From Niabella drilacis (GTDB taxonomy: Bacteria > Bacteroidota > Bacteroidia > Chitinophagales > Chitinophagaceae), in the NCBI RefSeq assembly GCF_900101395.1, contig NZ_FMZO01000027.1:1-49515 (forward strand): DNA of 49,515 nucleotides, read 5' to 3'. A model generated the notes under the pieces. It searched no databases. It was given only the letters and a program-made list of their open reading frames with translations, and was not told the DNA's origin. The translations under genes and the position numbers were made by a program. Positions 16,220 through 24,327 of the stretch are shown here, piece by piece (the first letter of the stretch is position 1; every line of letters starts with the position of its first letter).

Positions 16220-17770
16220 TTATTTCCAGTAGGTATTTTGTTTCAGCTCGGGGTTCCGGGTCAGCACATCCTGGGCAACAGGCCAGTAGATACCGTCATT
16301 ATCCAGGAGCTTGTTAAATTCCGGATCATTCCTGCGGATGCGATTGTAGCGTACAATATCGTACCAGCGCCAGCCTTCTCCCATCAGCTCCCGGCGGCGT
16401 TCGTCAAAAATATCCTTCAGCACATCCCCATTCTCCGAAAGCGAAACGGCTTTCAGGTTACGGTTACTTCTTAATGAGTTTAAAATAGTAAGCGCCTTCC
16501 CGTCGTCGCCGATGGCAGCATAGGCTTCTGCCCTCAGCAGCCGCAGCTCTTCCAGGCGGGTAAAAATGATGGAAGAGTTAAACACCGCGTAGCTTCCGGT
16601 ACCCGTACCACCGTCCAGCACCCTTATCTTTTTGAAAACCGGGATCTCCGCATTGTAGTTTTCAAAATAAGTGGTGTACAACAAAGGGGGAGTATAGCGG
16701 TTATCATAACCAAAACGGTCGTCATTACCGGCGGCGGATGGGAACAGTTCAGCGATCACATCCTTGGGCACATAAATATCCGGCAGCTGTTTCGACATGG
16801 CAAAATTCACTGTATTAGCCAGTGCCAGTTGCTCAATATGGCCGGTGATCGTGGTTTCCTTCTGGTTCTTCGGGAACCGGAACCCCAGCAACTGCCGGTA
16901 ATTATCCGTTGCATCTCCCGAAAAAAGCCCGGAAGGCGATGTAATAAAGGCCACCGAACTGGCGGAAACATTGCTCTTTGAAAAATTATTCTCAATAAAG
17001 TCGGTATAGATCACCACCTCTGTATACTGTCCCTTCCAGGCGGCAATATGGGCCAGCAGGGCATAAGCTGCCAGGCGGGTAACCGGGGCGTTGAGCCAGG
17101 TGCCTTGGCCATAGCCATAATAGTTGGGCGGAAATTTTTGTTCCGGGTCCGATCCTGAATAAAGATAAGGCAGGTTATCTGCTGCAGCGATCAGCTCCTG
17201 TTCCGCAAAGGAAAGAATTTTGTTTTTGTCGGTACGGGGCAGGGCTTCAAAATTACCGCCATCACCGGAGGAGGTCGTGAATGGCACATCACCCCAGATG
17301 CGTACCATGTAAAAGTAGGCAAAGGCGCGCAGGGCCCGGGCCTGTGCAATATCCAGCTTATAATAAGCTTCGGTATACCGCTTGTCTGCCATGCATCCCT
17401 CAACCCGCTCAATAAAAACATTAGCGGCATTGATCACTGCATAAAACCGGCGCCAGTTGGCCACTTTTTCCAGCAAGGGATAGGCGGCTGTCAACTCCCC
17501 GTCTACCACTGCTTTCAGATCCTGGCGGGATACCGATCTGAAATCCCCGGCCCTCAGCTCACCCCACATCCAGTGCGCATTATTATCGGCCAGCGCTGCC
17601 CGAAACAGGCCATAGATCCCGATAAGGCCACTTCTTGCATTCTCAAAACTTTGCCAGGAGCCCTCCTCATCAGCGATGCGCGACGATTTTTTGTCGAGGA
17701 TCTTATTACAGGAAAACAGGAGGCTGCCAAAAAGCACTGCAGTAAAAACAAATTTCAGCTTATATAACAT
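16220..17770 (-). CDS. SusD/RagB-family surface lipoprotein, first module
   Basis: This 516-residue lipoprotein has a lipobox ending in Cys21 (LLFSCNK). It shows the SusD pattern: SWQSFENARSGLIGIYGLF near the N-terminus, the TPR core with ARALRAFAYFYMVR and WGDVPFTT, the ERRRELMGEGWRWYDIVRYNR segment and the C-terminal TRNPELKQNTYWK. It should bind ligand over the SusC encoded 19 bases upstream. Its sequence is clearly different from the second SusD, so the two modules probably recognise different ligands or different parts of one ligand. Confidence 0.92.
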   Translation of the reverse strand: MLYKLKFVFTAVLFGSLLFSCNKILDKKSSRIADEEGSWQSFENARSGLIGIYGLFRAALADNNAHWMWGELRAGDFRSVSRQDLKAVVDGELTAAYPLLEKVANWRRFYAVINAANVFIERVEGCMADKRYTEAYYKLDIAQARALRAFAYFYMVRIWGDVPFTTSSGDGGNFEALPRTDKNKILSFAEQELIAAADNLPYLYSGSDPEQKFPPNYYGYGQGTWLNAPVTRLAAYALLAHIAAWKGQYTEVVIYTDFIENNFSKSNVSASSVAFITSPSGLFSGDATDNYRQLLGFRFPKNQKETTITGHIEQLALANTVNFAMSKQLPDIYVPKDVIAELFPSAAGNDDRFGYDNRYTPPLLYTTYFENYNAEIPVFKKIRVLDGGTGTGSYAVFNSSIIFTRLEELRLLRAEAYAAIGDDGKALTILNSLRSNRNLKAVSLSENGDVLKDIFDERRRELMGEGWRWYDIVRYNRIRRNDPEFNKLLDNDGIYWPVAQDVLTRNPELKQNTYWK

Positions 17771-17789
17771 TCCGATGTTTTTAATCTAT

Positions 17790-20747
17790 TTAAAAATTTA
17801 ACCTGAACCCAACGATCACAGAACGGGGCATCCGCAGTCCAAAGCCGGTATAGACACCATTGTAATCTGCCAGCTCCGGATCATCACCCTTGAATTTTGT
17901 AACAGTGAGCAGGTTGGTTCCGGTAATATAAACCAGGCTTTGCCTGAATTTTTCAAAGAACTTTGAAGGGTTCTTTGCTTTTGAAAAATCATACCCCAGC
18001 GAAACCGTACGGAGCTTGAGGAATGATGCGTTATCCAGGAACAGGTCCTGGTCGGCCCGGTAGGGCAACACAGAACTCCAGGGATTATACTGGGGATAAC
18101 CGGAAAGATCCATCTTCTTTTCCCAGAAGGTTATTTCCTTAACAGAGTTGATATCATTGTTGGCTTCCACGTTCACAAAATCCAGCCGGTTGGCCGCATA
18201 CTGGTTCAGGACATTACGCCCGCCCACATAGTAGAACTGGAAATCCAGGTTGAAGGCCCCATAGGTCAGCGTACTTCCAAAACCACCGGAAAGTTTTGGC
18301 ATATAATTACCAGCCAGCACTTTATCCTTCTCATCGATCACATAGTCATTGTTCTGATCGGTCCAGCGCGGGTCACCCGCCTTCAGTGCCATGCCCCGGT
18401 AGCTCAGGGGCTTGTTGGTATTGGGATTCAGCGGCACTTCGTTATCGCTGGCATAGATCCCGTTGTTTTCAAACATCCAGAAGGCATCTACCGGTTTTCC
18501 TGTTTCCAGCTTGCTGGTGCCCAGCACCAGCTCCTGCAAACCATCCGGCAGCGCCGTTACCTCGTTCCGGTTATAATTTAAGTTGGCATTGAACACCCAT
18601 CCCAGCTTTCCGGCTCTTTCTTCCAGGATGCTGGCGTTTACCGAAAGATCCAGTCCTTTATTATTCACCACCAGACCCGGCTTATACACCCCGGTATATC
18701 CCCATTCGGAGGCTACCGGTATCGGCAGTAATGTTTGTTTGTCATCCCGGTTATACACGGCAACACCGGCCTGTATCCTGTTGTCCAGCAGGCCTGCGTT
18801 CAACCCCACCATCAGCTTGTCGTTATAGGCCCAGGGCATACCGTACCCCACCCATCCGGAGGTATAGGGTCTTGTAAGCCCCGGTATGCCTACATAGGAG
18901 CCCATGGCCGGCTCACCGCTCCAGCCCATATCCACCCGGTAAATGGCCCCCCCGGAAAAGCGGTCGTCTGAAAGCAATTTGCCCAGCCGGCCCCAGGAGG
19001 CATTCATCTTTAAAGCACTCAGCGTTTTACCCGGTGTAAGCAGGTGTTCTGTAATATTCCATTCCAATGCCCCGCTATAGCTGGTAAACCAGCGGCTGTC
19101 CGGCTGCATAAAGGAAGAGCCATCGCGTCTTACGATCGCATTAAAGCTGAGCGCATCCCCCATTTTCCATATTGCATTCCCAAAAAAGGATACCAGCGCC
19201 GATTCCATACGGGCGGGATAATATTTAACCTGGAAGCCCTTGGGAATCAGGTAGTCCGAAGCACTGGGATCCCCATTTACCATATTGATCTTGATAAAAT
19301 CATTGGGACCGTTAAAACCGGAAGCATACTCATATTTATTAACGTCGGATGTAACACTTTGACCACCCTTGATGGTGAGGGATTGTTTGGGAGAAAAATC
19401 AAAAGTATAGCCCAGGGTATTGGAAAGCAATATCCGCTGGTTATAGCCAAAATAAGCGGATACAAAATTGTTTCCCTCCAGCAGGGTGGTGGGCCAAAAA
19501 GCATCCCGCATGTTTTCGTTATAATCAAAAGCCAGGCGCCCGTCGTAATTCACTTTGCCGATATTGGCCGATAAGGCCAGGTAACCCTGTATGCTGTTGG
19601 AGATATTATCGTCCACCACTTTGCCAAACTCACCCAGGTAAGAACCATAAACGGATTTATTGGGGGTAAGCGGGTTGGTCAGGTCTGGGATATAGCCCTG
19701 TTCGGCAATGCGATCCCGGATATTGCGGTTACGCTCCCGCGCCAACCGGGTAAAATTGATCATACTGGAAACCATCAGCCATTTTACCGGGGCCACATTG
19801 ATAAAGAAGGAGCCCGCATAGCGCGATAATGAAGTGTTGTCGACATCCGACGCATTCTTCATAGCACTTCCAAAGAACCGGAAATTGGCCCTTTCAACCC
19901 CGCCGGACAGGCTGAAATCTGCTGCATATACCGGTGTATTCTTGTAATAAAGATCCGTCCAGTCTGAAGGGCCATAGTAGTTGGCGTTAGTGGAGTCTCT
20001 TAAAAAAGCGGGGTATCTCAGGCGATCGTTAAGCGTGGCGTACCGGTCATAAAAAGGCGTCCGGAACTGGTTCTCGTAGTTGGCGTTCAGCGGCGTTACT
20101 TTCTCAGCCGGCACCACCCCGGTATACGCGTTTACGCTGAACGTGCTTTTCCCGGGACGCGCATTTTCTGTAGTGATCCAGATGGCGCCATTAGCCGCCA
20201 TCGGGCCCAGGAAGCCCAGGGAGGCCGGGTCTTTAATGACTTCTATCGACTTGATATTGTCAGCATTCAGGATCGAATAAAGGTTGGTAGCAGGCCCTAT
20301 CCGGTTAATATCAAATTTCTGTACCTCATACGCAAAGGGATTTTCCCTTATGAGGGGAATACCGTTTATAAAAACGGCTGCCTGCTGCTCAAACAGGTCT
20401 TTTTTATTCAGCAAGGGTGCCCCGATACCGTGTACAAAGATATTCTGCTCTGTACCCGGCTCGCCACTGGGCTCCTGCACATACACACCGGCTACATTGC
20501 CTTTCAGCATTTGCTGCACCGACACATACGGCTGCTTCTGAATAAATTTAAGGGGTACTTTATTGACAGAGATGTCTGCAGAATCGGCATCAGCAGCAGC
20601 AAGCGTTATACCTGCCGTTGCCTTCAGCTTTACGCTATCCCCGGCAGTAGCCGTTGAGTCCTCCTGTGCAAACACAACACAGCAAGCCATCAGCAATACC
20701 GCCAGTAACGATCCCCTTCTCAAATTACCTATAAACCCGATCCTCAT
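17790..20747 (-). CDS. SusC/RagA-family TonB-dependent transporter, first module (no carboxypeptidase-like domain)
   Basis: This is the 985-residue TonB-dependent outer-membrane transporter encoded by the first gene of the operon. The signal peptide ends near VVFAQ. Only about 45 residues of Thr/Ala/Asp-rich linker separate it from the plug (VQQMLKGNVAGVYVQEPSGEPG, VFINGIPLI, IEVIKDPASLGFLGPMAANGAIWITT), so the CarboxypepD_reg-like extension of ordinary SusC proteins is absent. The plug signature is also unusual, with GIGAPLL where GxxS is common. The barrel ends MPRSVIVGFRLNF. The ATG (20747) has no Shine-Dalgarno, as is normal for this phylum. The 5' region has three LacI-type dyads. Confidence 0.92.
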   Translation of the reverse strand: MRIGFIGNLRRGSLLAVLLMACCVVFAQEDSTATAGDSVKLKATAGITLAAADADSADISVNKVPLKFIQKQPYVSVQQMLKGNVAGVYVQEPSGEPGTEQNIFVHGIGAPLLNKKDLFEQQAAVFINGIPLIRENPFAYEVQKFDINRIGPATNLYSILNADNIKSIEVIKDPASLGFLGPMAANGAIWITTENARPGKSTFSVNAYTGVVPAEKVTPLNANYENQFRTPFYDRYATLNDRLRYPAFLRDSTNANYYGPSDWTDLYYKNTPVYAADFSLSGGVERANFRFFGSAMKNASDVDNTSLSRYAGSFFINVAPVKWLMVSSMINFTRLARERNRNIRDRIAEQGYIPDLTNPLTPNKSVYGSYLGEFGKVVDDNISNSIQGYLALSANIGKVNYDGRLAFDYNENMRDAFWPTTLLEGNNFVSAYFGYNQRILLSNTLGYTFDFSPKQSLTIKGGQSVTSDVNKYEYASGFNGPNDFIKINMVNGDPSASDYLIPKGFQVKYYPARMESALVSFFGNAIWKMGDALSFNAIVRRDGSSFMQPDSRWFTSYSGALEWNITEHLLTPGKTLSALKMNASWGRLGKLLSDDRFSGGAIYRVDMGWSGEPAMGSYVGIPGLTRPYTSGWVGYGMPWAYNDKLMVGLNAGLLDNRIQAGVAVYNRDDKQTLLPIPVASEWGYTGVYKPGLVVNNKGLDLSVNASILEERAGKLGWVFNANLNYNRNEVTALPDGLQELVLGTSKLETGKPVDAFWMFENNGIYASDNEVPLNPNTNKPLSYRGMALKAGDPRWTDQNNDYVIDEKDKVLAGNYMPKLSGGFGSTLTYGAFNLDFQFYYVGGRNVLNQYAANRLDFVNVEANNDINSVKEITFWEKKMDLSGYPQYNPWSSVLPYRADQDLFLDNASFLKLRTVSLGYDFSKAKNPSKFFEKFRQSLVYITGTNLLTVTKFKGDDPELADYNGVYTGFGLRMPRSVIVGFRLNF

Positions 20748-20853
20748 ATGTTATGTATAATTTGGTTATAAACAATATACACCCGCCTATTGCTGCACTC
20801 CATTTGTACAATGACAACGGACACAACAAGAGTAATAAAAAACGTCTCCTTTC

Positions 20854-20889
20854 GCCTGTCAGAATGTAATCGATTACACTCCGTCAGGC
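20854..20889. promoter_or_regulatory. 36-base dyad centred on a perfect TGTAATCGATTACA palindrome (LacI-type operator or leader hairpin)
   Basis: The 14-bp palindrome at 20865-20878 is perfect, and the symmetry extends about the same centre to GCCTG/CAGGC at 20854-20858 and 20885-20889, pairing 15 of 18 positions. It lies 107 bases upstream of the first susC start. The inner palindrome with central CG is typical of LacI-family operators. The long dyad could also form an RNA hairpin in the leader; a TTTTTT run follows about 12 bases after it on the minus strand, so attenuation is an alternative. Confidence 0.6.
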
Positions 20890-21051
20890 CCCCTCAAACA
20901 TGAAGCATCTTCACGGAATAAGAAAACTTTGTAGCTGTGGCAAACAACCTGTACATTCTCTTCTTAGCTATGTTTGATTTAATAAATTGTGTTTTGCACA
21001 ATTACCCGACTAAGATAGGGGCAATTTTGAATTAAAAATATTTTTTTTTGA

Positions 21052-21107
21052 TGCAACCGTTTGCACAAATCATTTTTCTTTAAGAAAATTTTATGCAACC
21101 GGTTGTA
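21052..21107. promoter_or_regulatory. Pair of LacI-type operators, 42 bp centre to centre
   Basis: TGCAACCGTTTGCA (21052-21065) and TGCAACCGGTTGTA (21094-21107) each deviate by one base from the perfect palindrome TGCAACCGGTTGCA, a LacI/GalR-type operator form. Their centres are 42 bp apart, almost exactly four helical turns, so two dimers would bind the same face of the DNA. They lie 305-360 bases upstream of the first susC. No LacI-family gene is present in the window. I found no convincing TTTG/TAnnTTTG promoter in the 550-base region 20748-21297, so the start of transcription is unknown. Confidence 0.6.
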
Positions 21108-21297
21108 TAAGTGTTAAATCTGACAAAAAATTGATGTGGAAAATTTTTTTTTAACACTTTGAATACTTCTCATTAATTAAAACCCCCTATTGAAAATTGC
21201 TGTTCATTAAACAAGAACAGATGACAAAAGTAGCGTATGCGGGACCCCTCCGATAGCCGGATTTTAACAGATCGTGAGCGCAATTTAACAGGTTCAA

Positions 21298-21885
21298 TTA
21301 TTTCTTTATGGGCTCCTTCAGCATTTTGCTCAGGAACTCGGGCGTAATGCCAATATAAGAAGCTACATATTTTTGGGGGAGACAGGTAATGAGTGAAGGG
21401 TATTGGCGACAGAAGCTGGTATAGCGCTGTTTTGCCGTAAGACTCAGGGAGTCGATCAGCCGGTGCTGGTGGGTGGCAATGGACCGCTCGGAAAGGATGC
21501 GGAAAAAACGATCGAGAAAGGCAATCTCTTTATACAGGCGCTGCAGATCGCCGATATTGATCAATATAACCTGGCTATCGTCTACCGCATCAATATTTAG
21601 GGAAGCAGGTGTTTGCTCCAGCGAACTGCGCATATCGCTGATCCACCATCCGGGCGGGGCAAACTGCAGGATGTGCTCAAAACCATTTTCATCCACTGAA
21701 TAACTTCTTAAACATCCCTCTACCACAAATACAAGGTGGCGCTGCACTTCTCCTTCCTGGAGAAAGAACTGTTTCTTCTTTACCTGTTTTACCAGGCAAA
21801 CTTCCGCCAGCTTTTCTTCCTCCGCCGGCGTCAGCGCTACATGCTTCTTGATATTTTCCAACAGGAACTGCGTTTCCATGTTCAT
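21298..21885 (-). CDS. Crp/Fnr-family transcriptional regulator
   Basis: This 195-residue protein has an N-terminal cyclic-nucleotide-binding fold (about 20-125: KKKQFFLQEGEVQRHLVFVVEGCLRSY, then the hydrophobic PPGWW segment) and a C-terminal helix-turn-helix (YVASYIGITPEFLSKMLKE). It belongs to the short Crp-like regulators common in Bacteroidota, in which the canonical cAMP-binding residues are poorly conserved, so its signal is unknown. It lies downstream of the fused E1 gene, with an inverted repeat between them, and upstream of the SusCD operon on the same strand. The intergenic LacI-type dyads do not resemble Crp sites, so a direct link to the operon is uncertain. Confidence 0.85.
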   Translation of the reverse strand: MNMETQFLLENIKKHVALTPAEEEKLAEVCLVKQVKKKQFFLQEGEVQRHLVFVVEGCLRSYSVDENGFEHILQFAPPGWWISDMRSSLEQTPASLNIDAVDDSQVILINIGDLQRLYKEIAFLDRFFRILSERSIATHQHRLIDSLSLTAKQRYTSFCRQYPSLITCLPQKYVASYIGITPEFLSKMLKEPIKK

Positions 21886-21904
21886 AATTTTTTTATTTTA
21901 TTGA

Positions 21905-22017
21905 GTAAGAAGTTGTTAGTGAAAAGTCGTTGGTGAAATGTTGTGAGTGAGCAGTGACGCATTCATCCTATTAACCATTCACTTCTCACTATCAACATCT
22001 CACCATTAACTTCTTAC
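21905..22017. repeat. Imperfect inverted repeat after the E1 gene
   Basis: GTAAGAAGTT (21905-21914) is the exact inverse of AACTTCTTAC (22008-22017), and both arms continue as degenerate copies of GTTAGTGAAAAGT-like words. The structure begins 3 bases beyond the E1 stop codon. It could act as a transcription barrier or protect the 3' end of the mRNA. The slipped, low-complexity arms suggest growth by replication slippage. Confidence 0.5.
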
Positions 22018-22019
22018 CC

Positions 22020-24005
22020 TTAATAACCCATCAGCTCCTCAATCGATTGCCCCAGCCGCTGTTTTGCCAGGAAGTTTTTTTCCAGTTCTTTATTAAAAGG
22101 GACCGGCGTATCCAGTGAGGCACATCTCAGAACCGGTGCATCCAGCATGGGGAAGCAATGTTCACCAATCCACGCGGCAATTTCCGCACCTACACCAGCA
22201 GTAAGCGTATCCTCATGCAGGACCAGTACTCTCCCGGTTCTTTTTACGGAGGTACGGATCGCTTCATAGTCCAGTGGCAGCAGGCTCCGCAGGTCCAGTA
22301 TTTCAATGGATATTTCGGGGTGTGCCGCGGCAAAGTCCTCTGCCCAGATAACACCCATCCCGTAGGTGATCACCGCAATATCCTGTCCCCTGCGCACCTG
22401 CCGGGCTTTGCCGATCTCAACCACATAGGGCTTATCGGGTACCCGCCCGCTGATGCTCCGGTACAGGGCCTTATGTTCAAAGAACAATACCGGGTTTGGA
22501 TCTTCGATCGCCGCCATCAGCAACCCTTTTGCATCCGCCGGCGTGGAGGGATACACGACTTTCAGCCCCGGTGTATGCATAAACCAGGCTTCATTGCTCT
22601 GGCTGTGAAAGGGGCCCGCACCCACACCTGCACCGGTGGGCATACGTATGACCACATTGGCAGCCTGCGCCCAGCGGTAGTGGATCTTTGCAAGGTTATT
22701 TACAACCTGGTTAAAGCCCATTGATACAAAATCGGCAAACTGCATTTCTACCACAGCCTTCTTTCCCTCCAGGCACAGTCCTAATGCAGCCCCCACAACA
22801 GCGCTTTCGCATATGGGCGTGTTCCGGATCCTTTGTTTTCCAAAAATAGTGACCAATCCCTCCGTCACTTTAAAAGCCCCTCCGTATTCCGCAATGTCCT
22901 GGCCCATCACCACCAGGTCCTTATCCTTTTCCAGGCTTTGAACAAGCCCTTCTCTGATCGCTTCTACAAACCGCCGCTCCGTTGCGGGCATGCCCACGGT
23001 ATCTGTTGGCAAACCGGTAATACCCGGTGCGGCATAAACGGACTGCAGCTCTTCCGCGGCGTCGATCATCAGCAGGCTTCCCTGTTCTGCCTTTGCCAGC
23101 TCTTCGTCGATTTGCTGTTTCAATAGTTGCCGGGTTGCCTGCAAGATATCTTCCGTGATGATTTTCTTGTTTAAAAGCAGTTGTTCATACTGCAGCACCG
23201 GATCCTTTTGTGCCCATAATGCCAGAAGCTCTTCGGGCACATACCGGGTACCGCTGGCTTCTTCATGTCCGCGCATCCGGAAAGTCATACACTCCACCAG
23301 GTAGGGTTTGCGGTAGCGGATGCAGTATTCGCGCACGCCCTTTATTGTATCATAAACAGCAAGCAGGTCATTTCCATCAATGGTTACGCCTTCGATCCCA
23401 TACCCGCGGGCCTTATCGGCTATGGAGATACAACGGTACTGTTCCTGTACAGGGGTACTTAATGCATACCCGTTGTTTTCTACCAGGAAGATCACCGGCA
23501 GGTCCCAAACGGCAGCCAGGTTCAGCGCCTCATGAAAATCCCCCTCGCTGGTGCCGCCTTCCCCGCTGAATGCCAGCACCACCCGGGGCACTTCCTTCAG
23601 CCGGTAAGCCAATGCCACACCATCGGCCACCGCCAGCTGCGGCCCCAGGTGGGAGATCATGCCACAGATATAATGCTCCGGGCTTCCAAAATGAAAACTC
23701 CGCTCCCGGCCTTTTGAATAGCCCCCCTGCATCCCCTGCCATTGCATATACAGCCGGCTCAGAGGCAAATTGCGCGCTGTAAATACGCCAAGATTCCGGT
23801 GCAGGGGCATGATCCACTCATTGGGCTCCAACGCCAGGGTTGCCCCTACGGCGATCGCTTCCTGGCCAATGCCGCTGAACCATTTACTGATCTTTCCCTG
23901 CCGGAGCAGGATGAGCATTTTCTCCTCGATCAGCCGCGGGTACAGCAGGTGCCGGTACATTTCTGTTAACTGATCCGGGCCAAGGCCCTTCAGATCCATT
24001 GTCAT
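22020..24005 (-). CDS. Fused E1 alpha/beta 2-oxoacid (branched-chain) dehydrogenase
   Basis: This is a 661-residue single-chain E1 enzyme that decarboxylates 2-oxoacids with thiamine diphosphate and passes the acyl group to a lipoyl E2. Residues 1-315 are the alpha part, with the thiamine diphosphate motif GEGGTSEGDFHEAL followed by VENNGYALSTP. Residues 335-661 are the beta part (DLVVMGQDIAEYGG, AVVEMQFADFVSMGFNQ, MPTGAGVGAGPFHSQS, LHEDTLTAGVG). Such fused E1 proteins are usual in Bacteroidota, where they serve branched-chain oxoacid oxidation and supply primers for iso-branched fatty acids. No E2 or E3 gene is adjacent. ATG codons at 24005 and 23999 are both possible starts. Confidence 0.92.
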   Translation of the reverse strand: MTMDLKGLGPDQLTEMYRHLLYPRLIEEKMLILLRQGKISKWFSGIGQEAIAVGATLALEPNEWIMPLHRNLGVFTARNLPLSRLYMQWQGMQGGYSKGRERSFHFGSPEHYICGMISHLGPQLAVADGVALAYRLKEVPRVVLAFSGEGGTSEGDFHEALNLAAVWDLPVIFLVENNGYALSTPVQEQYRCISIADKARGYGIEGVTIDGNDLLAVYDTIKGVREYCIRYRKPYLVECMTFRMRGHEEASGTRYVPEELLALWAQKDPVLQYEQLLLNKKIITEDILQATRQLLKQQIDEELAKAEQGSLLMIDAAEELQSVYAAPGITGLPTDTVGMPATERRFVEAIREGLVQSLEKDKDLVVMGQDIAEYGGAFKVTEGLVTIFGKQRIRNTPICESAVVGAALGLCLEGKKAVVEMQFADFVSMGFNQVVNNLAKIHYRWAQAANVVIRMPTGAGVGAGPFHSQSNEAWFMHTPGLKVVYPSTPADAKGLLMAAIEDPNPVLFFEHKALYRSISGRVPDKPYVVEIGKARQVRRGQDIAVITYGMGVIWAEDFAAAHPEISIEILDLRSLLPLDYEAIRTSVKRTGRVLVLHEDTLTAGVGAEIAAWIGEHCFPMLDAPVLRCASLDTPVPFNKELEKNFLAKQRLGQSIEELMGY

Positions 24006-24058
24006 ACCACAAACCTAATGAATCGTTTTCATTTTTTTGTTAGAAGGCACTGAGGTGT

Positions 24059-24120
24059 TGAAACACTGATTTTTTTATTTTCATTTCATGGCACCCATAG
24101 CAACGCTGGACCAGAAGCCT
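24059..24120. repeat. Dispersed AT-rich repeat, copy 1
   Basis: This segment matches 37277-37340 in the same orientation at roughly 70-75%, sharing TGAAACACTGA, a T-rich run with ATTCTCATT-like sequence, CCATAGCAA and GGACCAG-like words. Shorter related words (GAGGCACTGAAGC; GCCGCAGAGACGCTGAAAA) follow at 24150-24215 and occur again near 31695. It looks like a decayed interspersed element. Together with a promoter at its right end, it fills the gap 24006-24327. Confidence 0.5.
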
Positions 24121-24284
24121 AAAGTCATCTGTACTTGTGACAAACATAGGAGAGGCACTGAAGCACTCCGTTTTCTTTGACGAAAGCCGCAGAGACGCTG
24201 AAAACTTCTGCTTTCTGTGTTTTCAGTGGCAAATGCAGTTCAAAAAAATCAGGCTCAAAAGAAACAAATACGCCGATTTATTTT

Positions 24285-24292
24285 TAGGTTTG
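24285..24292 (+). promoter_or_regulatory. Bacteroidota -7 box (TAGGTTTG)
   Basis: TAGGTTTG matches the TAnnTTTG consensus of the Bacteroidota primary sigma factor and lies 36 bases before the lipoprotein start at 24328, giving a leader of about 30 bases. No clear -33 TTTG is present. Confidence 0.5.
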
Positions 24293-24327
24293 CTCTTATT
24301 AACCATGAATCATTAAACAGAGCTAAA

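Noticed and set aside
20747-20803. Small upstream frame of 19 codons (ATG at 20803) whose TGA overlaps the ATG of the first susC
   Set aside because: No ribosome-binding or promoter evidence, composition is ordinary, and overlap of ATG and TGA arises easily by chance.
21298-21885. Crp-like regulator as the direct controller of the SusCD operon
   Set aside because: The upstream dyads are LacI-type and there is no Crp-like TGTGA...TCACA site; adjacency alone is not enough.
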